A stretch of 64,000 bases of DNA from Streptomyces griseorubiginosus. Its GTDB lineage: Bacteria > Actinomycetota > Actinomycetes > Streptomycetales > Streptomycetaceae. Of the stretch, positions 26,005 to 35,628 are shown piece after piece; position 1 is the first letter of the stretch, and the number at the start of each line of letters is the position of its first letter. The translations under genes and the position numbers were made by a program. The notes beneath the pieces were generated by a model. It saw only the letters and a list, made by a program, of their open reading frames with translations. It was not told where the DNA came from and searched no databases. The DNA lies in assembly GCF_001514195.1 (NCBI RefSeq), contig NZ_KQ948734.1, positions 774,462-838,461 of the forward strand, given 5' to 3'.

Positions 26005-26100
26005 ATGTGGTCTAGTCATGCCGTCGAGAACAGCGCCGCCATTGAGCTGGCGCTCATCGGTGTGACCCCGCTCTGCGTGGCCGACATTCTCTGTCGCTGA
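26005..26100 (+). CDS. Leader peptide, 31 residues, before the ABC importer
   Basis: The ORF reads ATG TGG TCT ... ending CTCTGTCGCTGA. Its C-terminal half, ELALIGVTPLCVADILCR, has Cys at positions 24 and 30, and Trp at position 2. There is no Shine-Dalgarno sequence, but a good promoter would place the transcript start at the ATG, so it is probably translated leaderless. An intrinsic terminator follows 43 bases after the stop, and the importer gene starts about 100 bases beyond that. This is the layout of a ribosome-mediated attenuator. Actinobacterial cysteine-responsive leader peptides also place Cys codons near the end; the link to that class is inference. Confidence 0.6.
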   Translation: MWSSHAVENSAAIELALIGVTPLCVADILCR

Positions 26101-26143
26101 CGCCCGCCCCTCTGGCGCGCGCGTCGCGAATTCCGATCACCTT

Positions 26144-26166
26144 CCGTGACCTCGGTCACGGCTTTT
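26144..26166 (+). terminator. Intrinsic terminator/attenuator before the ABC importer
   Basis: A perfect 7-bp stem (26144-26150 with 26155-26161, loop CTCG; 8 bp if the loop is tight) is followed by CTTTT. GTGACC in the leader ORF at 26062-26067 is complementary to GGTCAC in the stem (26154-26159), so an alternative fold could disrupt it. Confidence 0.65.
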
Positions 26167-26266
26167 CGACGACCTGACGCCGGGGCAGACGTCCGTCCAC
26201 TTTTGTCTCACCCTTCGTCAATCTGTCTCGCCATTCGAGACTCGTCATTTCGAGAGGTCGTCTCCG

Positions 26267-27985
26267 ATGCGTCAACCGTCCCTCACTAAGCGCCGCGTGG
26301 CCGCGGTGTCCGTAAGCCTGGTTCTGGCCGCGGGCGCAGCCGCCTGCGGTCCTGAGGACAACGATGCCAAGAGCTCCGGTGGCGACTCCACGCCCCACAA
26401 GGGCGGCACCCTCACGGTCCTGAACTCCGACCCGCAGTCGGACTTCGACCCGGCCCGGCTGTACACCTCCGGCGGCGGCAACGTGCCCTCGCTCGTCTTC
26501 CGCACCCTCACCACCCGCAACCGCGAGAGCGGCGCCGAGGGCACCAAGGTCGTCCCCGACCTCGCCACCGACACCGGGCGCCCTAATAAGGACGCGACCG
26601 TGTGGACGTACACCCTGAAGAAGGGCCTCAAGTACGAGGACGGCACCGCGATCACCTCGGCCGACATCAAGTACGGCATCGAGCGGTCCTTCGCGCCCGA
26701 GCTGTCCGGCGGCGCCCCCTACCTGCGGGACTGGCTGGTCGGCGCCTCCGACTACCAGGGGCCGTACAAGGACAAGAAGGGCCTCCCGGCGATCGAGACG
26801 CCGGACGCGCGGACCATCGTCTTCCACCTGAACAAGCCCGAGGGCGAGTTCCCGTACCTCGCCACGCAGACGCAGTTCGCGCCCGTCCCGAAGGCCAAGG
26901 ACACCGGCACCAAGTACGAGGAGCACCCGGTCTCGTCCGGGCCCTACAAGGTCGTCAAGAACGAGAACGACGGCGAGACGCTCCTCCTGGAGCGCAACAC
27001 GTACTGGTCCGCCGCCACCGACCCCGAGCGCAAGGCCTACCCGGACAGGATCGACGTGAAGTCCGGCCTCGACTCCTCGGTGATCAACCAGCGGCTGTCG
27101 GCGTCCCAGGGGGCGGACGCGGCCGCGGTCACCACGGACACCAACCTCGGCCCGGCCGAACTCGCCAAGGTGACCGGCGACAAGGAGCTCGCGGCCCGCG
27201 TCGGCACCGGCCACTTCGGCTACACGAACTACATAGCGTTCAACCCGAAGGTCAAGCCGTTCGACAACGCCAAGGTGCGTCAGGCGATCTCCTACGCCGT
27301 CGACCGCTCCTCCGTGGTGAACGCGGCGGGCGGTTCCGCCCTTGCCGAGGCCGCCACGACCTTCCTGCCCGACCAGAAGTCCTTCGGCTACGAGCCGTAC
27401 GACCTCTTCCCGGCGGGTGCCACCGGCAACGCGGCCAAGGCCAAGGAACTGCTGAAGGAGGCCGGCTACCCGAACGGCCTGACCGTCACGCTGACCCACG
27501 ACAACGCCCAGAACTTCAAGACCAGCCCCGAGATCGCCACCGCGATCCAGGACGCGCTCAAGAAGGCCGGCATCACGGTCAAGCTCCAGGGCCTGGAGGA
27601 CAACAACTACTCGGACACGATCCACGACGTGAAGAAGGAGCCCGGCTTCTTCCTCTCCGCCTGGGGTGCCGACTGGCCCTCCGGCGGCCCCTTCCTCGCC
27701 CCGATCTTCGACGGCCGGCAGATCGTCAAGGACGGCGCGAACTTCAACTCGGGCCTGCTCAATGACAAGTCGGTCAATGCCGAGATTGACGCGATCAACA
27801 AGTTGACCGATCTTGACGCGGCCGCCAAGAGGTGGGGCGCACTGGACAAGAAGATCGGCGAGCAGGCGCTGACCGTGCCGCTGTTCCACCCCGTCTACAA
27901 GCGGCTGGTCGGCAAGGACATCAGGAACGTCGTGATCAGCGACTGGACCGGCGTCCTGGACATCTCGCAGGTCGCGGTCAAGTAA
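26267..27985 (+). CDS. Peptide-type ABC importer, substrate-binding lipoprotein
   Basis: This 572-residue solute-binding protein belongs to family 5 (DppA/OppA/NikA type). It has a lipoprotein signal peptide ending AAAC with the acylated Cys at 27, then the family features GGTLTVLNSDPQSDFDPAR, a WTYTLKKGLKYEDG motif and the C-terminal AWGADWPSGGPF and LTVPLFHPVYKR. It should capture short peptides or a similar solute outside the membrane and deliver them to the two permeases encoded next (4 bases downstream). ATG at 26267 has GAGAGG upstream. Substrate cannot be read from sequence; dipeptides, oligopeptides and nickel chelates are possible. Confidence 0.94.
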   Translation: MRQPSLTKRRVAAVSVSLVLAAGAAACGPEDNDAKSSGGDSTPHKGGTLTVLNSDPQSDFDPARLYTSGGGNVPSLVFRTLTTRNRESGAEGTKVVPDLATDTGRPNKDATVWTYTLKKGLKYEDGTAITSADIKYGIERSFAPELSGGAPYLRDWLVGASDYQGPYKDKKGLPAIETPDARTIVFHLNKPEGEFPYLATQTQFAPVPKAKDTGTKYEEHPVSSGPYKVVKNENDGETLLLERNTYWSAATDPERKAYPDRIDVKSGLDSSVINQRLSASQGADAAAVTTDTNLGPAELAKVTGDKELAARVGTGHFGYTNYIAFNPKVKPFDNAKVRQAISYAVDRSSVVNAAGGSALAEAATTFLPDQKSFGYEPYDLFPAGATGNAAKAKELLKEAGYPNGLTVTLTHDNAQNFKTSPEIATAIQDALKKAGITVKLQGLEDNNYSDTIHDVKKEPGFFLSAWGADWPSGGPFLAPIFDGRQIVKDGANFNSGLLNDKSVNAEIDAINKLTDLDAAAKRWGALDKKIGEQALTVPLFHPVYKRLVGKDIRNVVISDWTGVLDISQVAVK

Positions 27986-27989
27986 CCCG

Positions 27990-29030
27990 ATGAGCGAGGC
28001 ACTTGTCGCCGCCGAGATCCCCGGGGCAACCGCCCCGGGGATCTCGGGGGCCCGTCAGTTCTGGCGGCGGCTGCGGGCGCAGCGCGCCGCCATGGTCGCG
28101 GCGGGCGTCGTCGCGCTGCTCGTCCTGGTGGCGCTCGCCGCGCCCCTGCTCACCGCGCTGGAGGGCCAGGACCCGACCACCTACCACCCCTCCCTCGTCG
28201 ACTCCGCGCGCGGCGGCGTCCCCATCGGCTCCTTCGGGGGCGTCAGCGGGGACCACTGGCTCGGCGTCGAACCGCAGACCGGCCGCGACCTGTTCGCCCG
28301 GCTGGTGTACGGCGCCAGGGTCTCCCTGGGTGTCGCGCTGGGCGCCACCGCCGTCCAGGTCCTGCTCGGCGTCGTCGTGGGCGTCGCCGCCGCGCTCGGC
28401 AACAGATGGGTTGATCAACTGTTGAGCCGGGTCACCGACATCATCGTGGCGATGCCGTTGATGATCATGGCGTTGGCCCTGCTGGCGATCGTGCCCGAGA
28501 ACTTCCCGAGGCCGATCCTGGTCGCCCTCGTCATCGGCTTCGTCGCCTGGGGCACCATCGGCAAGATCGCCCGTGCCCAGACCCTCACCCTCAAGGAACT
28601 CGACTACGTGGCCGCCGCCCGGCTCAGCGGCTGGGGCACCTGGCGGATCGCCCGCCGCGAACTGCTGCCCGGCCTCGCCGCCCCCGTCATCACGTACGCG
28701 GCGCTCATGGTCCCGGCGAACATCAGCATCGAGGCGTCGCTGTCCTTCCTCGGCGTCGGCGTGAAGCCGCCCACCGCGTCCTGGGGACAGATGCTCTCCT
28801 CCGCCAACGTCTGGTACCAGGCCGCCCCGCAGTACCTCCTGCTGCCCGCGGCCGCGCTCTTCGTGACCGTGCTCGCCCTCACCGTCCTCGGCGACGGCGT
28901 CCGCACCGCCCTCGACCCGCGCGCGGCCTCCCGCCTGCGCGTCGGCACGGGCCGCAAGCGCGAGGCGCGGTCCGACCTGAGCGGGGCGGCCGAACCCGGG
29001 CCCGCCAACGCCAAGGAGGCCATTTCATGA
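27990..29030 (+). CDS. ABC importer permease, DppC-like
   Basis: This 346-residue inner-membrane permease of the DppC/OppC type has an N-terminal soluble/helix extension of about 40 residues (OppC_N), a periplasmic stretch with WLGVEPQTGRDLFARLVYG, and the conserved cytoplasmic loop LDYVAAARLSGWGTWRI that contacts the ATPase, followed by YAALMVPANISIEASLSFLGVG. The C-terminal tail is basic. It follows the binding protein by 4 bases and overlaps the next permease (ATGA). The order C-then-B is the reverse of classical dpp/opp operons. Confidence 0.93.
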   Translation: MSEALVAAEIPGATAPGISGARQFWRRLRAQRAAMVAAGVVALLVLVALAAPLLTALEGQDPTTYHPSLVDSARGGVPIGSFGGVSGDHWLGVEPQTGRDLFARLVYGARVSLGVALGATAVQVLLGVVVGVAAALGNRWVDQLLSRVTDIIVAMPLMIMALALLAIVPENFPRPILVALVIGFVAWGTIGKIARAQTLTLKELDYVAAARLSGWGTWRIARRELLPGLAAPVITYAALMVPANISIEASLSFLGVGVKPPTASWGQMLSSANVWYQAAPQYLLLPAAALFVTVLALTVLGDGVRTALDPRAASRLRVGTGRKREARSDLSGAAEPGPANAKEAIS

Positions 29031-30025
29031 GCGGCTTCACGGGATTCGCCGTACGCCGGACCGTGAGCGCCGTCCTCACCCTGCTCGCCCTCTCGGTGAT
29101 CATCTACGTCGTCTTCTACGCCACCCCCGGCAACGTCGCCCAGATCACCTGCGGCCCGCGCTGCTCGCCGGAACAGGTCCACCAGGTCGCCCAGCAACTC
29201 CGGCTCGACGACCCGCTGTACCTGCGCTACTGGCACTTCCTCCAGGGCATGGTCGTGGGCCACGACTACTCCACCGGCACCTCCGTCGAGCACTGCCCGG
29301 CGCCCTGCCTCGGGCTGTCGTACCAGAGCGACCAACAGGTCACGCAGATCATCCTGAACAAGCTGCCGGTCAGCCTGTCCCTGGTCGTCGGCGGCATGGT
29401 GCTCTGGCTGCTGCTGGGCGTCGGCACCGGTGTGCTCTCCGCCTGGCGGCGCGGCCGCTTCAGCGAGCGCGCCCTGACCGGCGTCACCCTCGCGGGCGTC
29501 GCCACGCCCGCGTTCGTCATCGGCCTGGTCCTGATGATCGTGGTCTGCGGACAGCTGGAACTGCTGCCCTTCCCGGAGTACGTCCCCTTCTCCGACGACC
29601 CCGAGCAGTGGATGTGGGGCCTGCTGCTGCCCTGGGTCACGCTCGCCCTCGGCGAGGCGGCCTACTTCGCGCGGCTCACCCGGGCGTCGATGCTGGAGAC
29701 GCTCGCCGAGGACCACATCCGCACCTTCCGTGCCTACGGCGTCGGCGAGCGCTCCATCGTCGGCCGGCACGCCCTGCGCGGCGCCCTCGCGCCGATCATC
29801 GCCCTGAACGCCAACGACTTCGGCAGCGCGGTCGGCGGTGCCGTCCTCATCGAGTCGCTGTTCGGGCTGCCCGGCATCGGCCAGGAACTGGTCCACGCCG
29901 TCACCGTCGTCGACCTCCCGGTCGTCGTCGGCATGGTCCTGGTCATCGGCTTCTTCGTGGTGCTCGCCAACGCCGTCGCGGACGTCCTGTACGCGGTGGC
30001 CGACCGACGGGTGGTGCTCGCATGA
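29027..30025 (+). CDS. ABC importer permease, DppB-like
   Basis: This 332-residue DppB/OppB-type permease has an N-terminal helix after AVRRTVSAVLTLLALSV, a family segment LDDPLYLRYWHFLQGMVVGHDYS, and the EAA-loop region DHIRTFRAYGVGERSIVGRH near residue 230 that docks to the ATPase. Helices near FGSAVGGAVLIESLFGLPGIG complete the core. A Cys-containing extracellular loop (EHCPAPCLGL) may form a disulfide. Both ends overlap neighbouring genes by 4 bases (ATGA), implying translational coupling. Confidence 0.93.
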   Translation: MSGFTGFAVRRTVSAVLTLLALSVIIYVVFYATPGNVAQITCGPRCSPEQVHQVAQQLRLDDPLYLRYWHFLQGMVVGHDYSTGTSVEHCPAPCLGLSYQSDQQVTQIILNKLPVSLSLVVGGMVLWLLLGVGTGVLSAWRRGRFSERALTGVTLAGVATPAFVIGLVLMIVVCGQLELLPFPEYVPFSDDPEQWMWGLLLPWVTLALGEAAYFARLTRASMLETLAEDHIRTFRAYGVGERSIVGRHALRGALAPIIALNANDFGSAVGGAVLIESLFGLPGIGQELVHAVTVVDLPVVVGMVLVIGFFVVLANAVADVLYAVADRRVVLA

Positions 30026-31776
30026 GTCTCGTCCATGTGACCGACCTGACGGTCGAGTTCGGCGACCTGCGCGCCGTCGACGGCCTCTCCTTCACCCTGG
30101 CCCCGGGTGCCGCGCTCGCCCTGGTCGGCGAGTCCGGCTCCGGCAAGTCCACCGTCGCCTCGGCCCTGCTCGGGCTGCACCGCGGCACGGGCGCGCGCGT
30201 GAGCGGTTCGGTCGGCGTCGCCGGAGTGGACGTACAGCAGGCGTCGGACGACGAACTGCGCCGGCTGCGGGGCGCGAAGGCCGCCATGGTCTTCCAGGAC
30301 CCGCTGTCCTCCCTCGACCCGTACTACGCGATCGGCGACCAGATCGCCGAGGTGTACCGCGTGCACACGCGTGTGTCGCGTCGAACGGCACGCGCGCGTG
30401 CGGTGGAGGTGCTCGACCGGGTCGGCATCCCGGACGCCGTACGCCGGTCCCGGTCCCGTCCGCACGAGTTCAGCGGCGGGATGCGCCAGCGTGCCCTCAT
30501 CGCGATGGCGCTGGCCTGCGAGCCCGAGCTGCTGATCGCCGACGAACCGACCACCGCGCTCGACGTGACCGTCCAGGCCCAGATCCTCGACCTGCTGCAC
30601 ACGCTGCGCCAGGAGACCGGCATGGGCCTGCTGCTGGTCACGCACGACGTGGGTGTCGCCGCCGAGAGCGTCGACGACGTGCTCGTCATGCGGCACGGGC
30701 GGACGGTCGAGCACGGGCCGGTCGGCACGGTCCTCGGGGCGCCCGCGCAGGCCTACACGCGCGAACTGCTCGCCGCGGTCCCACGCGTGGACGCGCCCCG
30801 CGTGACCTCCGGGGGGTCCGGAGCGGGCGTCTCCGGGGGGTCCGCTGTGGGCGCTTCCGGCGGGTCCGGCGGGGGTGCCTCCGGCGGGTCCGGCGCTTCC
30901 GGCGGGTCCGGCGGGGGTGCCTTCGGCGGGTCCGGAGAGGGCGCTGCGGAGGCCGCGCCCGAGGTTGTTCTGGAGCCCGCGCCCGAGGTCGTTCTGGAGG
31001 CCGTGGGTCTTCGGCGCGAGTTCGGCCGCGGGAAGAGGGCCTTTGCGGCCGTCGACGGCGTCTCCCTGACCGTCCGCCGGGGCGAGACCCTCGGCGTGGT
31101 CGGCGAGAGCGGCAGCGGCAAGACGACGCTGGGGCGGATGCTGGTCGGCCTGCTGGAACCCACGGCGGGGCAGGTCCGTCACGACGGCCACGCGCGCGTG
31201 GGCGTGAACCCGGCCGTGCAGATGGTCTTCCAGGACCCCGTCTCCTCCCTCAACCCCCGCCGCAGCGTGGGCGAGTCCATCGCGGACCCCATCCGCGCGC
31301 GTGGCGAACGGGACGAGCAGCGGATCAGGGGGCGCGTCCGGGAGCTCCTGGAGCGCGTGGGGCTCGAAGGGGCGCACTACGACCGCTACCCGCACGAGTT
31401 CAGCGGCGGCCAGCGCCAGCGCGTGGGCATCGCGCGGGCGCTCGCGGCCGATCCGCGCGTCATCGTCTGCGACGAGCCCGTCTCCGCGCTCGACGTCACC
31501 ACCCAGGCCCAGGTGGTGGCCCTGCTCGGCGAGCTGCAACGGGAGCTCGGACTCGCCCTGGTCTTCGTCGCGCACGACCTCGCCGTCGTCCGCCAGGTCA
31601 GCGACCGGGTCGCCGTGATGCGGCGCGGCCGGATCGTCGAGGAGGGCCCGGCCGACGAGGTCTACGACAGCCCGCGCGACGCGTACACCAAGCAGCTCCT
31701 GACCGCCGTACCGGCCCTCGATCCCGAGATCGCGGCCCGGCGCCGGGCCGAACGCGGGGCAGTGGCCGTGAGCTGA
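30022..31776 (+). CDS. Fused double ATPase of the peptide ABC importer
   Basis: This 584-residue cytoplasmic protein joins two OppD/OppF-type ATPases that are usually separate. N-half: Walker [10 protein letters not shown], signature [15 protein letters not shown], Walker [14 protein letters not shown]-half: [36 protein letters not shown]. Both sites look catalytically complete. The halves are joined by a Gly/Ser-rich linker of about 65 residues built from short repeats ([16 protein letters not shown], about 30805-30950 at DNA level). ATG at 30022 overlaps the permease stop (ATGA). It completes the importer operon; no dedicated terminator is evident before the next gene. Confidence 0.94.
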   Translation: MSLVHVTDLTVEFGDLRAVDGLSFTLAPGAALALVGESGSGKSTVASALLGLHRGTGARVSGSVGVAGVDVQQASDDELRRLRGAKAAMVFQDPLSSLDPYYAIGDQIAEVYRVHTRVSRRTARARAVEVLDRVGIPDAVRRSRSRPHEFSGGMRQRALIAMALACEPELLIADEPTTALDVTVQAQILDLLHTLRQETGMGLLLVTHDVGVAAESVDDVLVMRHGRTVEHGPVGTVLGAPAQAYTRELLAAVPRVDAPRVTSGGSGAGVSGGSAVGASGGSGGGASGGSGASGGSGGGAFGGSGEGAAEAAPEVVLEPAPEVVLEAVGLRREFGRGKRAFAAVDGVSLTVRRGETLGVVGESGSGKTTLGRMLVGLLEPTAGQVRHDGHARVGVNPAVQMVFQDPVSSLNPRRSVGESIADPIRARGERDEQRIRGRVRELLERVGLEGAHYDRYPHEFSGGQRQRVGIARALAADPRVIVCDEPVSALDVTTQAQVVALLGELQRELGLALVFVAHDLAVVRQVSDRVAVMRRGRIVEEGPADEVYDSPRDAYTKQLLTAVPALDPEIAARRRAERGAVAVS

Positions 31777-31966
31777 CGTTCCGTGTCCGCATGATCTCTT
31801 AGCGCGACCGAACGCGACCCGCACGGGAAAGTTACGAGCGTTCACCCCTTTTGGTGGCGCGATGGACAACCGTCCGTCGCGCCACCGCCTTGTCCGCATA
31901 CGTTCGTCCCGCTGCGAGCCGCCGGGCCAACGGCGGCTCCTCATACGGGAGATCGGGGGTGCACTC

Positions 31967-33724
31967 GTGCGCATCGGACTGCTTACGGAGGGTGGCTATC
32001 CGTATGTGAGCGGTGACGCCAGGCTCTGGTGCGACCGGCTCGTGCGCGGGCTCGAGCAGCACGAGTTCGACATCTACGCGCTCAGCCGCAGCGAGCACCA
32101 GGAGGACGAGGGCTGGGTTCCCCTGCCACCGCAGGTCGACAGGGTGATCACGGCCCCGCTGTGGACCGCCGAGGACGACGGCGTGGTGTACGGGCGGCGC
32201 GCCCGGCGCCGGTTCGCCGAGTCCTACGGGGAGTTGGCGGCGGCGCTGTGCGAGGGGGGTGTCGGGGAAGCCTCCGGAACGGGCTCAGTGGGCTCAGTGG
32301 GTTCAACGGGCTCGGCAAAGGGCTCGGGGGAGGCGTCCGGCGTTGAGGCGGACCGTTTCGCCAGCGCTCTGTACGGGCTGGCCGAACTCGCCCGCGACGA
32401 GGGCGGACTGGTGGGAGCGCTCCGCTCCGAGACCGCCGTACGAGCCCTGGAGCGCGCCTGTCGTGCGCCCGGCGCCCGGCAGACGGCTCGCGAGGCGCGC
32501 GTCCCGGATCTCCTCGCCGTGGCCGCACACCTTGAGCGCGCCCTGCGCCCCCTCTCCCTCGACTGGTACGAGGACGACGGCCTCGGCGCCGTCGACGTCT
32601 GCCACGCGGCCTCCGGCGGCCCGGCCGCCCTGCCCGGACTCCTCGCCCACCACTTCTGCGGTGTGCCCCTGCTCGTGACCGAGTACGGCGTACGGCTGCG
32701 GACGCACTACCTCGCCGACAGCGATTCCCCGCCCGCCGTGCGCGCCCTGCTCGCCGCCTTCCACGGCCGGCTCGCCACCGAGACCTACCGGCGGGCCGCG
32801 GTCGTCACGCCCGGCAACACCCACGCCCGCCGCTGGCAGGAACGCTGCGGCGCCGACCGCGAGAAGATCCGCACGGTCTACCCGGGCATGGAGGCCGGAC
32901 ACTTCGCGGAGGTCGGCGAGTCGGCGGAGTGCGTGGACCCGGACACCCTGGTGTGGGTCGGCCGGGTCGAACCCGCCAAGGACCTGATCTCGCTGCTCCA
33001 CGCCTTCGCCGAGATCCGCAAGGAGGAACCCAAGACCCGCCTGCGGATCGTCGGCGCGCCCTCCGGCCCCGAAGGTGCGGCCTATCTGGGGCACTGCAAG
33101 GCCCTCGCGGCCCAGCTCTTCCCCGACGAGGCGGAGGGGCTGCACGCCGTCGGCGACAACCCGGTCTCCTTCGAGGAGATCGGCGGTCCGGAGCTGCCGA
33201 GTGCGGCCGACGCCTACGGCTCGGGGGCGGTGACCGTCCTGTCCAGCGTCGTCGAGGGCTTCCCGATCAGCCTGGTCGAGGCCATGTTCTGCGCCCGGGC
33301 GACCGTGTCCACCGACGTGGGTGCCGTCGTGGAGGTCATCGGAGGCACCGGGCTCGTCGTCCCGCCGCGCAACCCCAAGGCGCTCGCTGAGGCGTGCCTG
33401 ACCCTGCTGCGCGACCCCGAGCGCCGTGAGCGCCTGGGAGCCGCCGCCCGCGCCCGCGCACTCGAACTGTTCACCGTGGAACAGAACATCGCGGCATTTC
33501 ACGGCATTTACCTCGATATCGTCTCGCGCACCCCGGTCCGCAGAGTCGTCCTGGACGGCACCGGTGAACCCCTGCCGTTCGCGGCCCCCGCCGAGGCGCA
33601 CGTCCCCGGCCGCTGGACCGAGCGCAGCACCCGGGTCGTGGCCCGCGGCGGCCCCGGCTGGGCCGCGGGGCCCCCGGTCTGCGCGACACCCCCCTTCGCC
33701 GCCACGGAAGGAGCGCCGGGATGA
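31967..33724 (+). CDS. PelF-like glycosyltransferase (DUF3492 + GT4)
   Basis: This 585-residue cytoplasmic glycosyltransferase has an N-terminal DUF3492 region (MRIGLLTEGGYPYVSGD, EFDIYALSRSE) characteristic of PelF, and a C-terminal GT4 GT-B domain: WVGRVEPAKDLISLLHAF, VTVLSSVVEGFPISLVEAM (E-x7-E-type site) and LVVPPRNPKALAEA. PelF builds the Pel polysaccharide from UDP-GalNAc. Between them sits a lineage-specific Gly/Ser micro-repeat (DNA repeats of GGCTCAGTG at about 32275-32340). GTG at 31967 begins the domain; longer starts back to 31862 look non-coding. It overlaps the next gene (ATGA). Its nucleotide-sugar donor here is unproven. Confidence 0.88.
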   Translation: MRIGLLTEGGYPYVSGDARLWCDRLVRGLEQHEFDIYALSRSEHQEDEGWVPLPPQVDRVITAPLWTAEDDGVVYGRRARRRFAESYGELAAALCEGGVGEASGTGSVGSVGSTGSAKGSGEASGVEADRFASALYGLAELARDEGGLVGALRSETAVRALERACRAPGARQTAREARVPDLLAVAAHLERALRPLSLDWYEDDGLGAVDVCHAASGGPAALPGLLAHHFCGVPLLVTEYGVRLRTHYLADSDSPPAVRALLAAFHGRLATETYRRAAVVTPGNTHARRWQERCGADREKIRTVYPGMEAGHFAEVGESAECVDPDTLVWVGRVEPAKDLISLLHAFAEIRKEEPKTRLRIVGAPSGPEGAAYLGHCKALAAQLFPDEAEGLHAVGDNPVSFEEIGGPELPSAADAYGSGAVTVLSSVVEGFPISLVEAMFCARATVSTDVGAVVEVIGGTGLVVPPRNPKALAEACLTLLRDPERRERLGAAARARALELFTVEQNIAAFHGIYLDIVSRTPVRRVVLDGTGEPLPFAAPAEAHVPGRWTERSTRVVARGGPGWAAGPPVCATPPFAATEGAPG

Positions 33725-35196
33725 GCGACACCGACACCACTGGCGCACTTGGCGAGCGCGAGGCCGCTGAGGCCGGTGGGGAGCTCGGCGAGGACGAGGT
33801 GAGTGACGTCGGTAGGGAACTCGGCGAGGACGAGGTGAGTAGCGCCGGTAGGGAGCTCGGCGAGCGCGAGGTGAGTAGCGCCGGTGCAGAGCTCGGCGAG
33901 CGCGAGGTGAGTGGCGCCGCTGGGGAGCTCGGCAACCCGGACGCACCCGCCGACGCGTCTCCGGACTCGGCCGAGCGTCCGGAGCGGGCCGCACCCGCCT
34001 CCGCCGGACAGGCAGTCCCAGAGGCGGACGCTTCCACCCCGCCGGCACCCACCCCCCGCGCCCCCGAGATCGCCACCGGCCGCACCTCCACCTCCACCAC
34101 CAGCTCCGCCCGGCGTTCCGCGGCAGACCCGGTGAAGGCCCTGATGCATCGTCACCGGGAGCTGTGCGAACGGGCCGTCGACCCCCTGGAGATCGCGGCC
34201 GGTCTGGAGGCACACGGCGTCACCGACCGCACCGCCGTCCGCTTCCGCCACCGGGACGTCTTCTCGCTCGCCGAGGAGATGTACGCCCGCATCCCGAGAG
34301 ACGGCGAGACACCGCCGTCCCCGGCGGTCGACAGGACACCCCGGCCCCGCGCGGCCTGGGCCCTGCTCACCCTCCTTCCCGGCGTGCTGTGCGCCGCCAC
34401 GGTCGCCGGCATCCGCCTCACCGACGGCCGGTCCCGCCTGGTCACCGCACTGGTCGGCGCCCTGGTCATCTCCTTCGCGGTCCGCGCGGCCCTGTCCCGC
34501 GGCCCACTCGGCGCCCCTGTCCGCGCCCGCACGACCACCCCCTCCACCTGGACCTACTGGCTGCTCGCCTACGCCGCCCTCGGAGACGGCCTGCTCGGCG
34601 CTGCCGTGACCGGCGGCCCCGACGCGCTGCCCACCGGCGCCGCCGACGCACCCTGGCCCGTCGCCACGGCACCCCTCCTCGCCCTGACCCTGTCCTGCGC
34701 CCCCGCGGCCTGGGCCGCCCACCTCTTCAGGGCCCGCGCCCGCCGCAAACTGACCGCCAGTCGCGGCCTGGAGGACTTCGCGGCCTCCGTACGACCCCTG
34801 CTGCTCGGCACCTTCGCCCTGTACCTGTGCGCCCTGACGGCCCTCCTCGCCCTCACCGCCGCGGCCCTGGACGAACCCGCCCCCTATGCGCAGACCCTCA
34901 CCCTCGGCGCCCTCCTCTTCCTCGCCCGCCTCCTCACCACCCACGGGTTCACCCACGCCCCCGTGGTGGTCCTCATCGCCGCCACGACAGCCCAGGCGAC
35001 GGCCCTGGCCACCACCTTCGCGTCCCGCCTGCCGGGCTGCGCCTTCCTGGCCACGCCGGTGAACGCCCTCGTGGACCTCTGGGGGGCGGCCGGCATCCAG
35101 ACCCTCTCCTGCGGAATCGGCGCCCTGGCCCTGCTGATCCACGCGACCCGCAAGCTCACCCGGGCATCGGCCCACGCCCAGGAGGAGCCGTGCTGA
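33721..35196 (+). CDS. Polytopic membrane protein with acidic 12-residue repeats
   Basis: This 491-residue protein is coupled to the PelF-like gene (ATGA). Residues about 20-70 are four head-to-tail copies of a 12-residue acidic unit RELGEDEVSSAG (36-bp DNA repeat), then about 70 disordered residues. A cytoplasmic domain follows (KALMHRHRELCERAVDPLEIAAGLEAHGV cut short; DRTAVRFRHRDVFSLAEEMY), and about eight membrane helices from residue 215 on. I recognise no family. Context suggests it exports or organises the polymer made by the adjacent glycosyltransferase, playing the part that PelG plays with PelF, but it is shorter and not visibly MATE-like. Confidence 0.85.
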   Translation: MSDTDTTGALGEREAAEAGGELGEDEVSDVGRELGEDEVSSAGRELGEREVSSAGAELGEREVSGAAGELGNPDAPADASPDSAERPERAAPASAGQAVPEADASTPPAPTPRAPEIATGRTSTSTTSSARRSAADPVKALMHRHRELCERAVDPLEIAAGLEAHGVTDRTAVRFRHRDVFSLAEEMYARIPRDGETPPSPAVDRTPRPRAAWALLTLLPGVLCAATVAGIRLTDGRSRLVTALVGALVISFAVRAALSRGPLGAPVRARTTTPSTWTYWLLAYAALGDGLLGAAVTGGPDALPTGAADAPWPVATAPLLALTLSCAPAAWAAHLFRARARRKLTASRGLEDFAASVRPLLLGTFALYLCALTALLALTAAALDEPAPYAQTLTLGALLFLARLLTTHGFTHAPVVVLIAATTAQATALATTFASRLPGCAFLATPVNALVDLWGAAGIQTLSCGIGALALLIHATRKLTRASAHAQEEPC

Positions 35197-35624
35197 CCCG
35201 ACCCCGCCGCCCCGCGCACCCGCCGTAGCGCCGACCGCGCCCGCGCGAGCGAACTCCGGCTCAGGGGGTTCGCGCCGGTGGCCATCCGCTTGAGCGGCGG
35301 CACCCACAGGTGGCGCCCCGCTCCCGCGGCAGCCCGCGCCGGCCGCGCCCGGCCTCGGCCGCGACCACTCTCGCCGCGACCGCGGCCACCCACCGGTCCG
35401 GGCAACGCCACCCGCCCCTGAACCCGCCTCGGGCGCACCCCGCCCGCCGCAAAGCATCCCGGCTCACAGCCGAAGGCAACCCGCCTCCCGGCCCCACCGC
35501 CGAAGGCACCACGCCCCCGGCCCCACCGCCGGAAGCACTACGCAAGCACCACGCAAGCCCCTCCCGAAGGAGAACCCGCAATGACCACCTCCCGACCCGC
35601 CCCCAAGGCCCCGGGAGCAGCCCG
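35197..35624 (+). other. Intergenic leader of the epimerase gene
   Basis: This 428-base gap is very C-rich. It includes imperfect repeats of CCCCACCGCCGAAGGCACC-like sequence around 35475-35540 and the 15-codon ORF described separately. I see no RNA gene or terminator. Confidence 0.5.
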
Positions 35625-35628
35625 ATGA
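35581..35628 (+). CDS. 15-residue mini-ORF coupled to the epimerase
   Basis: ATG at 35581 has a good AAGGAG 8-12 bases upstream and encodes MTTSRPAPKAPGAAR. Its stop overlaps the epimerase ATG (ATGA at 35625-35628). The only good ribosome-binding site here belongs to the mini-ORF, so the epimerase is probably translated by re-initiation. Whether the peptide itself matters is unknown. Confidence 0.45.
   Translation: MTTSRPAPKAPGAAR

Noticed and set aside
29734..31974. A 746-codon minus-strand open frame opposite the ABC ATPase
   Set aside because: Antisense shadow; the plus strand has two complete ABC signatures.
35235..35290. GGTTCGCGCC segment resembling a tRNA T-arm
   Set aside because: No acceptor or anticodon stem pairs with it, and no CCA-proximal stem is visible.
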